The notes under the pieces are model-generated. The model saw only the letters and a program-made list of their open reading frames with translations. It had not been told where the DNA came from and ran no database searches. This document shows, in pieces, positions 38,953 to 47,256 of a stretch of 53,966 nt of DNA (position 1 is its first letter; every line of letters starts with the position of its first letter). The DNA comes from Scatomorpha merdigallinarum. GTDB taxonomy: Bacteria; Bacillota; Clostridia; Oscillospirales; Oscillospiraceae. Location: NCBI GenBank assembly GCA_018710885.1, contig DVJA01000055.1:1-53966 (forward strand). The letters run 5' to 3'. A program made the translations under genes and the position numbers.

Positions 38953-39017
38953 TATCGCAAAAGAGCAGAATTATCCGTTAATCGTAAGATAATTACGATA
39001 TTAGTAATTATATCGCA
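38953..39017 (-). promoter_or_regulatory. Operator-like repeats upstream of the - strand HTH gene
   Basis: TATCGCA occurs at 38,953-38,959 and 39,011-39,017. Between them ATCGTAA-gataa-TTACGAT (38,981-38,999) is a perfect 7-bp inverted repeat. A leftward -10-like TAGAAT overlaps the first TATCGCA. The arrangement suggests repressor binding over its own promoter. Confidence 0.55.
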
Positions 39018-39024
39018 TTAAAAT

Positions 39025-39051
39025 GACCGCACAGCTTAACACTGTGCGGTC
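39025..39051. terminator. Bidirectional terminator between prophage and ssrA
   Basis: GACCGCACAG-cttaaca-CTGTGCGGTC, 10-bp perfect stem flanked by AAAAT and GTTTTC, so it can act in both directions. Read leftward it would end transcripts coming from ssrA. Confidence 0.75.
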
Positions 39052-39084
39052 GTTTTCATTCTTTCGATAATGGGCACACCAGAA

Positions 39085-39127
39085 CGAACACACTGCCGAC
39101 CATATAAATCGTCGGGGTAGGTGTTCG
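39085..39127. repeat. Interrupted inverted repeat next to the ssrA 3' end
   Basis: CGAACAC (39,085) and CCGAC (39,096) pair with GTCGG (39,111) and GTGTTCG (39,121), giving nested 5- and 7-bp arms around CATATAAATC. It lies 14 bases beyond the ssrA CCA end, where an integrase arm site or a transcript-end structure could sit. Confidence 0.5.
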
Positions 39128-39140
39128 CCTGGCTCCCCAT

Positions 39141-39491
39141 TGGTGGAGGCGGGGGGAATCGAACCCCCGTCCGAAAGTGCTTCCTCCGGAACCTCTCCGG
39201 GCGCAGAGAGTTATTTACATTCCCTTATCCGGACGTGAACGCTCACACTTCCGGGTTTGGTAGCTTCATTGTGCATGGTGCGCTCAAAGCTTTGCGCACT
39301 CACGTTCGCCGCTGATCAACGCCCAGCATCCGGGCCGCGGCCCTCCCGGAGTGGACGCTCACTGCTTAGGCAGCGAGAAGAACAGGTTCTTTGTCGTTGT
39401 TCTTTAATTTATAAGTGCCCGTTTTAAGGATGTCAGGCGCATCCGCCCGCTATTCCGGTCTCCGCACCCCCGTCGAAACCAGTACGCCCCC
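39141..39491 (-). ncRNA. ssrA: tmRNA
   Basis: The 3' end reads GGGGGTTCGATTCCCCC (T arm) then GCCTCCACCA, with the CCA encoded. The 5' end GGGGGCGTACTGG starts at 39,491, and GGGGGCG pairs with CGCCTCC to form a 7-bp acceptor stem (one G-T). The mRNA-like part encodes a tag ending NNDKEPVLLAA then TAA near 39,370. About 351 bases, normal size. tmRNA with SmpB rescues ribosomes stalled on non-stop mRNA; smpB lies ~2 kb away on the same strand. The 3' end is a common phage attachment site. Confidence 0.95.
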
Positions 39492-39571
39492 GCGTCGTCG
39501 TCGGCGCGGACTGCATATCCTTCGCTTCCCCGCAAGCGGGAAAGCTCAGTCATTCCGTCGCGCCTCCTCTC

Positions 39572-39604
39572 AAAACCGAACCCGCTTCGCTGGGCTTCGG
39601 TTTT
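39572..39604. terminator. Terminator-like hairpin upstream of ssrA
   Basis: AAAACCGAA (39,572-39,580) pairs with TTCGGTTTT (39,596-39,604), with a further CCC/GGG pair inside. Arms begin with A's and end with T's, so it can work in both directions. It would separate ssrA from the upstream - strand genes. The rest of the 250-bp gap (39,492-39,740) shows no gene. Confidence 0.65.
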
Positions 39605-39672
39605 GTGTTGGGGTGAACATGTTTTGGGGATTTGGAACCTGTCTTATATGTGAAAGGCGGATTTTCTGTCAT

Positions 39673-39704
39673 GGTGTCTCCGAATTTACAGGTTCGGAGA
39701 CACC
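39673..39704. repeat. 12-bp hairpin after cyclophilin gene
   Basis: GGTGTCTCCGAA-tttacagg-TTCGGAGACACC is a perfect 12-bp stem ~37 bases downstream of the cyclophilin stop. No U-run on either strand; likely a 3'-end stabiliser or weak terminator. Confidence 0.5.
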
Positions 39705-39740
39705 ACCATCCACTCTTTCGCTAAATTTAGGCGATGCCGG

Positions 39741-40271
39741 TCAGAACTTCACCGGCTCGGGGTAATCGACGCCGAAGGTCTCGGCGGTGACGGTCTTCAT
39801 GCGCTGTTCGGTCTTGGGGCGGTCATTGTAGTCGGTAGGGGTGTTGGCGATCTCGTCAACTACCTCCATGCCCTCGATGACCTTGCCGAAGGCGGCATAT
39901 TCGCCGTCCAGGTGAGGGGCCTTGTCGTGCATGATGAAAAACTGGCTGCCGGCCGTGTCTGGCATCATGCTGCGCGCCATGCTGAGGACGCCGCGGTCGT
40001 GCTTGAGGGTGTTCTTGGAAAAGCCGTTGTGCTTGAACTCGCCCTTGATGCGCCAGCCGGGGCCGCCCATGCCGGTGCCCTGAGGGTCGCCGCCCTGGAT
40101 CATGAAGCCGGGGATGACACGGTGGAAGATGAGGCCGTTATAAAAACCGCTCTTTACGAGGCTGAGAAAATTGTTGACGGTGTTCGGGGCGATGTCGGGA
40201 TAGAGCTCGACCTTTATGATGCCGCCGTTTTCCATCTCAATGGTGACTACGGGATTGGGCAAAACAATCAT
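39741..40271 (-). CDS. Peptidyl-prolyl cis-trans isomerase, cyclophilin type
   Basis: 176 residues. The active-site strand FHRVIPGFMIQGGDPQGTGM and GSQFFIMHDKAPHLDG are the cyclophilin signature; the catalytic Arg is in FHRV. No signal peptide, so it acts in the cytoplasm, catalysing proline isomerisation during folding. Next to the SLH protein gene (21 bases), possibly cotranscribed. Downstream is a hairpin, then ssrA. Confidence 0.93.
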   Translation of the reverse strand: MIVLPNPVVTIEMENGGIIKVELYPDIAPNTVNNFLSLVKSGFYNGLIFHRVIPGFMIQGGDPQGTGMGGPGWRIKGEFKHNGFSKNTLKHDRGVLSMARSMMPDTAGSQFFIMHDKAPHLDGEYAAFGKVIEGMEVVDEIANTPTDYNDRPKTEQRMKTVTAETFGVDYPEPVKF

Positions 40272-40292
40272 CCTTTCTTTAGCGTGAATCCG

Positions 40293-41495
40293 TTACCGCA
40301 CTATGTCCGCAGCGGCGGTGCGCACGGCGCTCTCATCCATCCCGGGACGGATCTCGGTGCGATACAGCAATTCTATTATAGCCCAATCGAGCGAAGTTGG
40401 CCAGTCTGTTTCGGTATGATACTGATAAAAAATACTCTCGGGATAGTCATAGGTGTCGTTGAGCAGGCCGAGGCTCTGGCAGAGCTCCTCCACAATTACC
40501 GCACTGCGCAGCTCCTGGGAGATGTCGGTGCTGTAATATATGCTGCCGCTGGTGATGTTGCTGTTGCTCCAGGACACGGTCACGTAGCCGTTGAAGTTGT
40601 CGCCTGCCGCGGAGAGCATGCCGGCGGAGTCAACAAAGCTGATTATCAGGTTGGCGCTCTCGGCACTGTCCACTGCGGATATGCCGGGGAAGCCGGTTAT
40701 GCCGTTGAGGGCGTCGGCCAGCGCGGTTATCTGGGCCAGGTCGGTCTCCGTGGCCGCGCCGGAGATATAATAGTATATTGGGCGGTCCCACTTGATAACC
40801 GTGTGGTCCGTTTCACCGTACTCCACCTCCAACGCTACGTCGCAGAAGTAATCTGTAATCTGCGCGGCGGTGAAGCCCTCGGCGCTGATGTAATTGTCGT
40901 CCGGATCGTCGCCGGAGTGCACTGCCCGGTAGAGCAGGGTGGCGGCCTGGGCCCTGGTAAGCGTGGCCTGGGGACGGAGAGTGCCGTCCTCATAGCCGTC
41001 GAGCAGGCCGTTGGCGTAGAGGGCCATCACGCTGCTGAGATAGCTGTTGCCTATGCTGTCGGAGTCGGTAAAGGGCAGTACCGTGCCGGCCGGGTAACTC
41101 AGGCCCAGCGCGGCGGCGATTATCTTGCAGGCCAGCTCGCGGGAAACGGTCATGTCGGGCGAGGAACGGGGTACGTCGTCCTCGGTGATCCAGCCGGAGC
41201 GGTAGGCGTTCTCCATCTGCACGCCAGCCCAGTGTTCCTCGGTGGCGCCGGTGGCGGCGCCTGTCATGCGCGCGGTCATGGTGACGGCCTCGGCCACGGT
41301 GACGGTGCGGTCAGGCTGGAACGTTTCGTCCTCATAGCCGTCTATAAACCCTGCAGCCACCATCTCGCTGACCTCGTTGTAGTACCAGCTGCCGGGCTGC
41401 ACGTCAGACAGGCTGACTGCGGCGTCCGCGAACGCGGAAACCCCCAGCGTGAGCGCAAGAGCGCATATGAGTATACCGGAAAGAAGTCTCTTCAC
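40293..41495 (-). CDS. Secreted SLH-domain protein with DUF2927-like C-terminus
   Basis: 400 residues. Signal peptide KRLLSGILICALALTLGVSAFA. Three S-layer homology modules at ~30-85, ~90-145 and ~145-205 (AGFIDGYEDETFQPDRTVTV; ANGLLDGYEDGTLRPQATLT). The C-terminal ~180 residues contain VIVEELCQSLGLLNDTYDYP, the EExxQxLGLxND pattern of DUF2927, a zincin-like but His-lacking domain. It would anchor to secondary wall polymer outside the cell. The role of the domain is unknown. Genes on either side are smpB and cyclophilin. Confidence 0.85.
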   Translation of the reverse strand: MKRLLSGILICALALTLGVSAFADAAVSLSDVQPGSWYYNEVSEMVAAGFIDGYEDETFQPDRTVTVAEAVTMTARMTGAATGATEEHWAGVQMENAYRSGWITEDDVPRSSPDMTVSRELACKIIAAALGLSYPAGTVLPFTDSDSIGNSYLSSVMALYANGLLDGYEDGTLRPQATLTRAQAATLLYRAVHSGDDPDDNYISAEGFTAAQITDYFCDVALEVEYGETDHTVIKWDRPIYYYISGAATETDLAQITALADALNGITGFPGISAVDSAESANLIISFVDSAGMLSAAGDNFNGYVTVSWSNSNITSGSIYYSTDISQELRSAVIVEELCQSLGLLNDTYDYPESIFYQYHTETDWPTSLDWAIIELLYRTEIRPGMDESAVRTAAADIVR

Positions 41496-41521
41496 AGCGA
41501 ACGCCTCCTTAAAAAGAAATT

Positions 41522-41986
41522 TCAGTATTTTTCCCGCATCGCGCGGTCCATGTCGCGCTTGGCCTGGCGTTCAGCTTCGGCGTCGCGCTTGTCGTGGAGC
41601 TTCTTGCCCTTGCACAGTCCGACCTCAAGCTTCACGCGCCCGTCCTTGAGATAGAGCGAGAGCGGTATGAGCGCGACGCCGTCCTGCATGACGCGGGCGT
41701 TGAGCTTGACTATCTCCCGCTTGTGCATGAGGAGGCGCTTGGGCCGCATGGGGTCGCGGTTGAAGATGTTGCCCTTCTCGTAGGGGCTGATGTGCAGCCC
41801 GCGGGCGAAGATCTCGCCGTTTTTGATGGTGCAGAACGAGTCCTTCAGGTTCACCGTACCGGCGCGGATGCTCTTGACCTCGGTGCCGAAGAGCTCTATG
41901 CCCGCCTCGTAGCGCTCCAGCACGAAGTAGTCATGGAACGCCTTGCGGTTCTGCGCTACCTGTTTTATACCATGCGCACGCGCCAA
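41522..41986 (-). CDS. smpB: SsrA-binding protein SmpB
   Basis: 154 residues from TTG 41,986, where GGGGGTG lies at suitable distance; the longer frame to 42,106 would add ~40 non-conserved residues. KQVAQNRKAFHDYFVLERYE and AGIELFGTEVKSIRAGTVNL are hallmark SmpB sequences; the C-terminal GKKLHDKRDAEAERQAKRDM tail enters the decoding centre. It binds tmRNA and delivers it to stalled ribosomes. ssrA is 2 kb downstream on the same strand. Confidence 0.95.
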   Translation of the reverse strand: MARAHGIKQVAQNRKAFHDYFVLERYEAGIELFGTEVKSIRAGTVNLKDSFCTIKNGEIFARGLHISPYEKGNIFNRDPMRPKRLLMHKREIVKLNARVMQDGVALIPLSLYLKDGRVKLEVGLCKGKKLHDKRDAEAERQAKRDMDRAMREKY

Positions 41987-42257
41987 GAGGCCGGCACCCC
42001 CAGTCAGAATAAAAATTTCGGGCACATCCCGGAGCCGGTCAACCCCGGTAATGCCCTGAACTCGGTTGATTATAACACAGGAGCTGTGAAAAATAAACCG
42101 ATGCAAGATTACATTTGTGTTTCAGCTTTATGGCGACCTGGCGCCGAAATATTGCCCTGGGCGGCCGCCGGTGTTGCCTTACAGGCTGGAATATGGTAAT
42201 ATATATACGGATATGTCTGCCCAAAGCAAGCAGACGGGCCGGGAGGTAGTTAATAAT

Positions 42258-42812
42258 ATGGCTTTTGAGAAGAAAATAGACGGCGAGACGCTGTACAAGG
42301 GCATCATAGTGGATGTCAGCATGGACCATGCGGAGCTGATAAACGGAGACATAGTCCGCCGCGAGGTGGTCCACCACCCGGGCGGCGTTACGATAATACC
42401 GGTGGAGGAGGACGGCACCGTATGGTGCGTGCGGCAGTTCCGCTACCCCATGCAGCGCGAGATGCTGGAGGTACCGGCGGGCAAGCTGGAGTACGGCGAA
42501 AAGCCGCTGCCCGCGGCCGAACGTGAGCTCGGCGAGGAGACCGGCCTCACCGCCGGGCGCATGGTATATCTCGGCGAGTGCTGCACGTCGCCGGGCTTTT
42601 CCACCGAGGTGCTGCATATATATCTGGCCCTGGAGCTCCGGCGCGGCGAGGCGCATCCGGACGAGGACGAATTCCTGAACGTCGAAAAGCACTCCCTGGA
42701 GACCCTGACGGACATGGTCATGGCAGGGGAGATCGACGACGCAAAGACTATTATAGCCGTGCTCAAGGCGCGGCGGTTCCTGGAGGCTGAAGGATGGAGA
42801 GAAAAGTTCTGA
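42258..42812 (+). CDS. Nudix hydrolase, ADP-ribose pyrophosphatase type
   Basis: 184 residues from ATG 42,258 (GGGAGG upstream). Nudix box GKLEYGEKPLPAAERELGEE followed by TGL fits GX5EX7REUXEEXGU. The sequence before it (RREVVHHPGGVTIIPVEEDG) is typical of ADP-ribose pyrophosphatases, which cleave ADP-ribose to AMP and ribose 5-phosphate. It overlaps the walR-like gene by 19 bases, so it is the first gene of the wal cluster. Confidence 0.9.
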   Translation: MAFEKKIDGETLYKGIIVDVSMDHAELINGDIVRREVVHHPGGVTIIPVEEDGTVWCVRQFRYPMQREMLEVPAGKLEYGEKPLPAAERELGEETGLTAGRMVYLGECCTSPGFSTEVLHIYLALELRRGEAHPDEDEFLNVEKHSLETLTDMVMAGEIDDAKTIIAVLKARRFLEAEGWREKF

Positions 42813-43492
42813 TCGTCGATGACGAGCGCTCCATAGTTGATATTCTCAAGTACAATCTGGAGAAGGACGGCATGAAGGTCGTCAGCGCCTATGACGGAGC
42901 CGAGGGCCTGCGTCTGGCCCGGAGCGAGGACCCGGACGTCATACTGCTGGACGTGATGCTGCCGGAGATGGACGGGTTTGAGGTCTGCCGCACCCTGCGT
43001 GCTGAGGGGAACAACGTCCCCATCATCATGATAACCGCCCGCGAGGAGGAGACCGACAAGGTGTTCGGCCTCGAGCTGGGCGCGGACGACTACATAACCA
43101 AGCCCTTCTCCATGCGCGAGCTGATGGCCCGAGTGCGCACCAATATGCGCCGCGCGGCGAGCATGCTGCCCGCGCAGCCTGGCTCGGACGAGGACGTCCT
43201 GCGCGCGCGGGACCTGGTGATAGACCGCGCCAGGCGCAGCGTCAGCAGGGGAGGGCACGAGCTGGAGCTCACTCAGCGCGAGTACGAGCTCATAAAGTAT
43301 CTCGCCGAGAACCCCGGCAAGGTCATGAGCCGCGAGGAGCTGATGGCGGCCGTCTGGCAGTACGATTACTTCGGCGACCTGCGCGCCGTGGACGTGGCCG
43401 TGCGCCGGCTGCGCGAGAAGATTGAGGATAACCCGTCCGAGCCGCAGTATGTCATGACCAAGCGCGGCGCGGGCTACTATTTCGCCGACTGA
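42794..43492 (+). CDS. walR: OmpR-family response regulator (WalR/YycF-like)
   Basis: 232 residues. Receiver domain with Asp53 in LLDVMLPEMDGFEVC and Lys in ITKPFSMRELM; C-terminal winged helix YELIKYLAENPGKVMSREEL followed by RAVDVAVRRLREKIE. Context (histidine kinase, yycH, yycI, walJ, rlmH) identifies it as WalR, the essential cell-wall regulator of Firmicutes. It overlaps the Nudix gene. Confidence 0.9.
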   Translation: MERKVLIVDDERSIVDILKYNLEKDGMKVVSAYDGAEGLRLARSEDPDVILLDVMLPEMDGFEVCRTLRAEGNNVPIIMITAREEETDKVFGLELGADDYITKPFSMRELMARVRTNMRRAASMLPAQPGSDEDVLRARDLVIDRARRSVSRGGHELELTQREYELIKYLAENPGKVMSREELMAAVWQYDYFGDLRAVDVAVRRLREKIEDNPSEPQYVMTKRGAGYYFAD

Positions 43493-43502
43493 GGGGGAGG
43501 GC

Positions 43503-44945
43503 ATGAACCGCAGCCTGTACACAAAGCTCGTGCTCATAATCCTGGTCCTCATAGTGGCGCTGATGCTCGTTGCCGGCGTGTTCCTGACCAGGGGAGTGCG
43601 CAGCTTTTATCTCAACGACTTTTACGACAGCATGGCGGAGGCCTTCGGCGACCAGGACCTGGCCGAGGACCTGCGCTCCGCCGCCGCGGAGGACGACCCG
43701 GCGTACATGAGCGAGATACTCGGCGCCAACGCCGGCCAGCTGGGCATAGACCGCGGCACGAGGAATTACCACATACTCTCGGGCGAGACCGGCGAGTGGC
43801 TCGCCGGCAGCATCACGCCCGAAAACAACAACCTGGACATAACGCCCAACATCATAACCGCCCTCTCCGGCGGGAACGGCGACGCGAGCGACCCCAACGC
43901 CGACTACATGGACATAGCCCTGCCCGTGGAGGGCGGCAGCAGCGACTATATCATCTACGTCATAGACAACAGGGAGACCATGCGCAGCCTCAACGACCAG
44001 CTGCTCCAGATAATAGTCGAGGCCATGGCCGTGGGACTGGTCATATCCGTCTTCCTGAGCCTGCTGTTGGCTAAGACCATGATAGCGCCCATACAGGAGC
44101 TCACGCACGCGGCGGAGAAAGTGGCCTCGGGCGACTTCTCGGACAAGGTGGAGAACTCGTCCAAAGACGAGATCGGCGTCCTCACGCGCACGTTCAACGA
44201 CATGGCCGTGCAGCTGGAGGACACGCTTGACGACCTCAAGCGCAGCGAGCAGATGCGCCGCGAGTTTGTGGCCAACGTCTCCCACGAGCTGCGCACGCCC
44301 ATAACCGGCGTCAAGAGCTATGCCGAGACGCTGGCGGCCGACCCCGACATGCCGGCCGACACCCGCGAGCGCTTCCTCAACGTCATCCTCAACGAGTCCG
44401 ACCGCATGACCAAGATAGTGCAGGACCTGCTGACGCTCTCGCGCTTCGACGCGGGCAGCTTTGAGTTCAGCTTTGACGAGTTCTCCTTTGAGACCTCGGT
44501 GCGCGACGTCTACAACGCCGTGCGCATGGAAGCCCAGGCGCACGGGCACGTATTTGTGCTGGAGGTAGAGCCGGGCATCCCGCGCATACGCGGCGACAAG
44601 GCCCGCGTGGAGCAGGTGCTCATGAACATGGTCTCCAACGCCATCAAGTACACCAAGGACGGAGGCCGCATAACCATCAAGGCCGGCGTGCGCGGCGGGG
44701 AGGTCTGGTGCTCGGTCAAGGACAACGGCATCGGCATACCCAAGGACGACACCACAAAGGTGTTCGACCGCTTCTACCGCGTGGACAAGGCCCGCTCGCG
44801 CGAGAGCGGCGGCACGGGCCTCGGCCTATCCATAGCGCAGGAGATAGTGGTGCGCCACGGCGGGCGCATAGACCTCAAGAGCCGCCTCGGCCACGGCACC
44901 ACCATCACCGTGTGGCTTCCGGTGGAGGGACCCCAGGATGCGTAA
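43503..44945 (+). CDS. walK: Sensor histidine kinase (WalK-like)
   Basis: 480 residues. Two membrane spans (~8-30 and ~175-197) around an extracellular domain, HAMP (IAPIQELTHAAEKVASGDFS), HisKA with His ~261 in FVANVSHELRTPITGVKSYA, then HATPase_c (NAIKYTKDGGRITIKAG; GIGIPKDDTTKVFDRFYR). The cytoplasmic PAS domain of B. subtilis WalK is missing, so the kinase is shorter. Phosphorylates WalR. Starts 10 bases after walR; overlaps yycH. Confidence 0.9.
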   Translation: MNRSLYTKLVLIILVLIVALMLVAGVFLTRGVRSFYLNDFYDSMAEAFGDQDLAEDLRSAAAEDDPAYMSEILGANAGQLGIDRGTRNYHILSGETGEWLAGSITPENNNLDITPNIITALSGGNGDASDPNADYMDIALPVEGGSSDYIIYVIDNRETMRSLNDQLLQIIVEAMAVGLVISVFLSLLLAKTMIAPIQELTHAAEKVASGDFSDKVENSSKDEIGVLTRTFNDMAVQLEDTLDDLKRSEQMRREFVANVSHELRTPITGVKSYAETLAADPDMPADTRERFLNVILNESDRMTKIVQDLLTLSRFDAGSFEFSFDEFSFETSVRDVYNAVRMEAQAHGHVFVLEVEPGIPRIRGDKARVEQVLMNMVSNAIKYTKDGGRITIKAGVRGGEVWCSVKDNGIGIPKDDTTKVFDRFYRVDKARSRESGGTGLGLSIAQEIVVRHGGRIDLKSRLGHGTTITVWLPVEGPQDA

Positions 44946-46251
44946 GGAGCGGCGGCTGCGCCTGCCGCGGATCAAAAACAGGCGCCGGGCCGTCAGCATG
45001 GCGCAGAACGTGCTGATCGCCGTGCTCGTTATAAGCGCGGTCATCCTCACCGGCGGCCGGGCCGGGTTCAGTATCGGAGGCGGCATAAGCGGATACGGTG
45101 CCTTCGCCCGCGGCGGCAACGGCGGCAGCGGTGCGGAGTACGGCGCCGCGGCGGAGCCCATGTGCGTGGTGGTGACGCCGGATAACGGTGTTCACGACGC
45201 GGCCATGTACTCCTCGCGCGACCTGGACGAGGCCTACGGACTCTTCAGCGCCGCCCTGGCGGAGGCGCTGGGCTCGGCCGGAGAGCCGGAAGCTGTCACG
45301 ATGGATGAGTGGGAGGCTGCCATCGGCGGCACCGGGGTGTATTTCGACTATTATACCGACTGCCAGCTCTCCTCCCTGGCCATCTGGCTTGGCTCGGAGA
45401 TGGACAGCGGCGCAGCTACGCATACGGCCAGGCGCATATGCATCTCCCTGAGCGGGGAGGAAGTGGTGCTCTACTACATGCGCGAGCGCAACGTCTCGGA
45501 GAAGACGGCCTACCGCTGCTCCACCGAGCTCAACTATACGGAGCTCTACGAGCGCGTGCGCGAGGGCGAGCCGGACGGCGCACAGTTTGTTTTCGAGATG
45601 GACGAGCCTCTGGCGGAGGTCGATCCCTACGCCGTGATTACCTACGGTGAAATAGAGGTACGCACGGTGTCCTCCGAGAACTCGCTCGACCAGCGCCAGG
45701 CGGACTCGATTATGTCAGCGCTGGGCATGAACTCCAACCTGGCCCAGGGCTATATCGAGGCCGACGGCACCGCCGTATATATAGAGGGCAGCAATATCAC
45801 GCTGAGGCTCGGCGCCAGCGGACATCTGCGCTTTACAAGCCGCGTGGAGATGGAGATCCCGGTGACCATATCGCCGACGGACGCCGTGCAGCTCACGCGC
45901 GAGGCGCTTGACGGCACCGTGGGCCTGGTCAGCGGTGTGGCCGAAGTGCGGCTCTCCTATATCTACTGCGATACGCAGACGGGCGAGTACACCCTGCGCT
46001 ATGACTACGCCATCGACGGTATGCCCGTGAGCATACAGGGGCGCGAGTGCGCGGCCGAGTTCCGCGTCATGGGCAGGGAGATCACCTATGCGGACATCAT
46101 GTTCCGCAGCTACAGCTACACCGGAGGCACCGAGCGGCCGCTGCCGGCCAACCTGGCTGCCACGCTCACCGAAGCGGGCGGCGGCGGGGAGCCGCGCCTG
46201 GAGTACATAGACTCCTACGGCTCCGTTGAGGCTGACTGGGTGAAGGTATAG
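44938..46251 (+). CDS. yycH: YycH-like regulator of WalK
   Basis: 437 residues. Short basic cytoplasmic start (RKERRLRLPRIKNRRRA), one membrane span (AQNVLIAVLVISAVILTGG), then an extracytoplasmic domain of mixed alpha/beta. Sequence similarity to YycH is weak, and the assignment rests on topology, length and position between walK and a YycI-like gene. YycH with YycI modulates WalK through membrane-helix contact. Its ATG overlaps the walK stop. Confidence 0.65.
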   Translation: MRKERRLRLPRIKNRRRAVSMAQNVLIAVLVISAVILTGGRAGFSIGGGISGYGAFARGGNGGSGAEYGAAAEPMCVVVTPDNGVHDAAMYSSRDLDEAYGLFSAALAEALGSAGEPEAVTMDEWEAAIGGTGVYFDYYTDCQLSSLAIWLGSEMDSGAATHTARRICISLSGEEVVLYYMRERNVSEKTAYRCSTELNYTELYERVREGEPDGAQFVFEMDEPLAEVDPYAVITYGEIEVRTVSSENSLDQRQADSIMSALGMNSNLAQGYIEADGTAVYIEGSNITLRLGASGHLRFTSRVEMEIPVTISPTDAVQLTREALDGTVGLVSGVAEVRLSYIYCDTQTGEYTLRYDYAIDGMPVSIQGRECAAEFRVMGREITYADIMFRSYSYTGGTERPLPANLAATLTEAGGGGEPRLEYIDSYGSVEADWVKV

Positions 46252-46255
46252 GCTT

Positions 46256-47086
46256 ATGGATTCGATCAAGGTCAAAAACTTCATAATCATAGTCCTGCTC
46301 ATAGTCAACGCCATACTGCTGAGCGTGTTCGTGACGGATACCGTGCGCGAGCGCGGCCAGGCATCCGGGGCAGTGGACGGGGCCGTAAGCCTGCTGGCCG
46401 AGAACGGCATCGCCGTCAGCGCCGACGCGGACCTGTCCGAGCGCAGCCTGGGCGTGGTGGCCCTGTCCAGGGACACGGAGCGCGAGCGTGAGCTCGTCAG
46501 CAGTGTGCTGGGCGATGTGACGGTGACCAACCTCGGCGGCAACATCCTGCACTACGTGGGGCCGAAAGGGGAGGCCAACTTCCGCGGTACGGGCAGCTTC
46601 GAGATGCTCGTCTACGACAACGACTTCATCGGCGAGGAGCCGCTGACCGCGGCCAGGCACTTTGCCGCCCAGCTCGGGCTCGATACGCTGAGAGAACCCG
46701 TGAGCTCCTCAGTGGACCCGGAGACCCTGGACGGCACGCTGGAGCTGATGTGCACGTCCAACTCGGCCAGCGTGGTGAACTGCCGGCTGAGCGTCACCTT
46801 CTCCGACGGGGAGATAATCATGGTGCTCGGCACCCGGGTGCTGGACAGCGTGGTGAACGAGAGCGGCATGGACACGCTCGACGTGCCCACGGTGCTCATG
46901 CGCTTCCTCGCGCTGGTGCTCGACAGCGGACGTGTCTGTTCGAGCCTGGACTCGCTGGAGCTGTGCTACAGCATGACCGCCACCGCTGCCGGCGACGGCT
47001 CCCTGGTGCCCGTATGGCGGATAACCACGGACACCGGCGAGTACTACATAAACGCTGTTTCCGGCCTGGAGGAGACCATAACCTGA
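46256..47086 (+). CDS. yycI: YycI-like regulator of WalK
   Basis: 276 residues. N-terminal membrane span (KNFIIIVLLIVNAILLSVFV) followed by an extracytoplasmic domain whose end (DGSLVPVWRITTDTGEYYIN followed by AVSGL) matches the YycI/PepSY-type 'vWri.td.g.yyvNa..g' ending. It starts four bases after yycH. Partner of YycH in restraining WalK. Confidence 0.75.
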   Translation: MDSIKVKNFIIIVLLIVNAILLSVFVTDTVRERGQASGAVDGAVSLLAENGIAVSADADLSERSLGVVALSRDTERERELVSSVLGDVTVTNLGGNILHYVGPKGEANFRGTGSFEMLVYDNDFIGEEPLTAARHFAAQLGLDTLREPVSSSVDPETLDGTLELMCTSNSASVVNCRLSVTFSDGEIIMVLGTRVLDSVVNESGMDTLDVPTVLMRFLALVLDSGRVCSSLDSLELCYSMTATAAGDGSLVPVWRITTDTGEYYINAVSGLEETIT

Positions 47087-47125
47087 GCCGGCCGCGCGCT
47101 GCAGTACCGGCGCGGAAAGCGTTAC

Positions 47126-47154
47126 TTGAATAATTGGAAACAATGTGTTAAAAT
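47126..47154 (+). promoter_or_regulatory. Promoter for murA
   Basis: TTGAAT (47,126-47,131), 17-base spacer, TAAAAT (47,149-47,154). Good sigma-70-type elements at ideal spacing in the 170-bp gap after yycI, giving murA and the following genes their own promoter inside the wal cluster. Leader ~95 bases. Confidence 0.65.
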
Positions 47155-47256
47155 ACGTTGTTAGCAAAGGCGTTTTGTGGACAAACTATCACCGCCGGAT
47201 ATCCGGCGCCAATATCCGCAGGAAGCGGCTGCGCGGAGAATGGAAGGTGTTTTCTA

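Larger units (their letters stand above)
1..39140. mobile_element. Prophage (right part; left end outside window)
   Basis: The interval holds phage packaging, head, contractile tail, fibre, lysis, recombinase and repressor-type genes in normal phage order, with almost no intergenic space. The right boundary is set at the 3' end of ssrA (tmRNA, - strand), whose CCA end lies at 39,141; ssrA 3' ends are well-known prophage attachment sites. No duplicated ssrA tail was noticed at the left edge, so the left att site and the replication and early genes are presumably outside the window. The right boundary is inferred: a recombinase-proximal boundary near 37.4 kb cannot be excluded. Confidence 0.85.

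Noticed and set aside
39912..41654. + strand open frame (~580 codons) across cyclophilin, SLH and smpB
   Set aside because: Shadow of three well-recognised - strand genes; the product is a Val/Gly/Ala-rich antisense translation.
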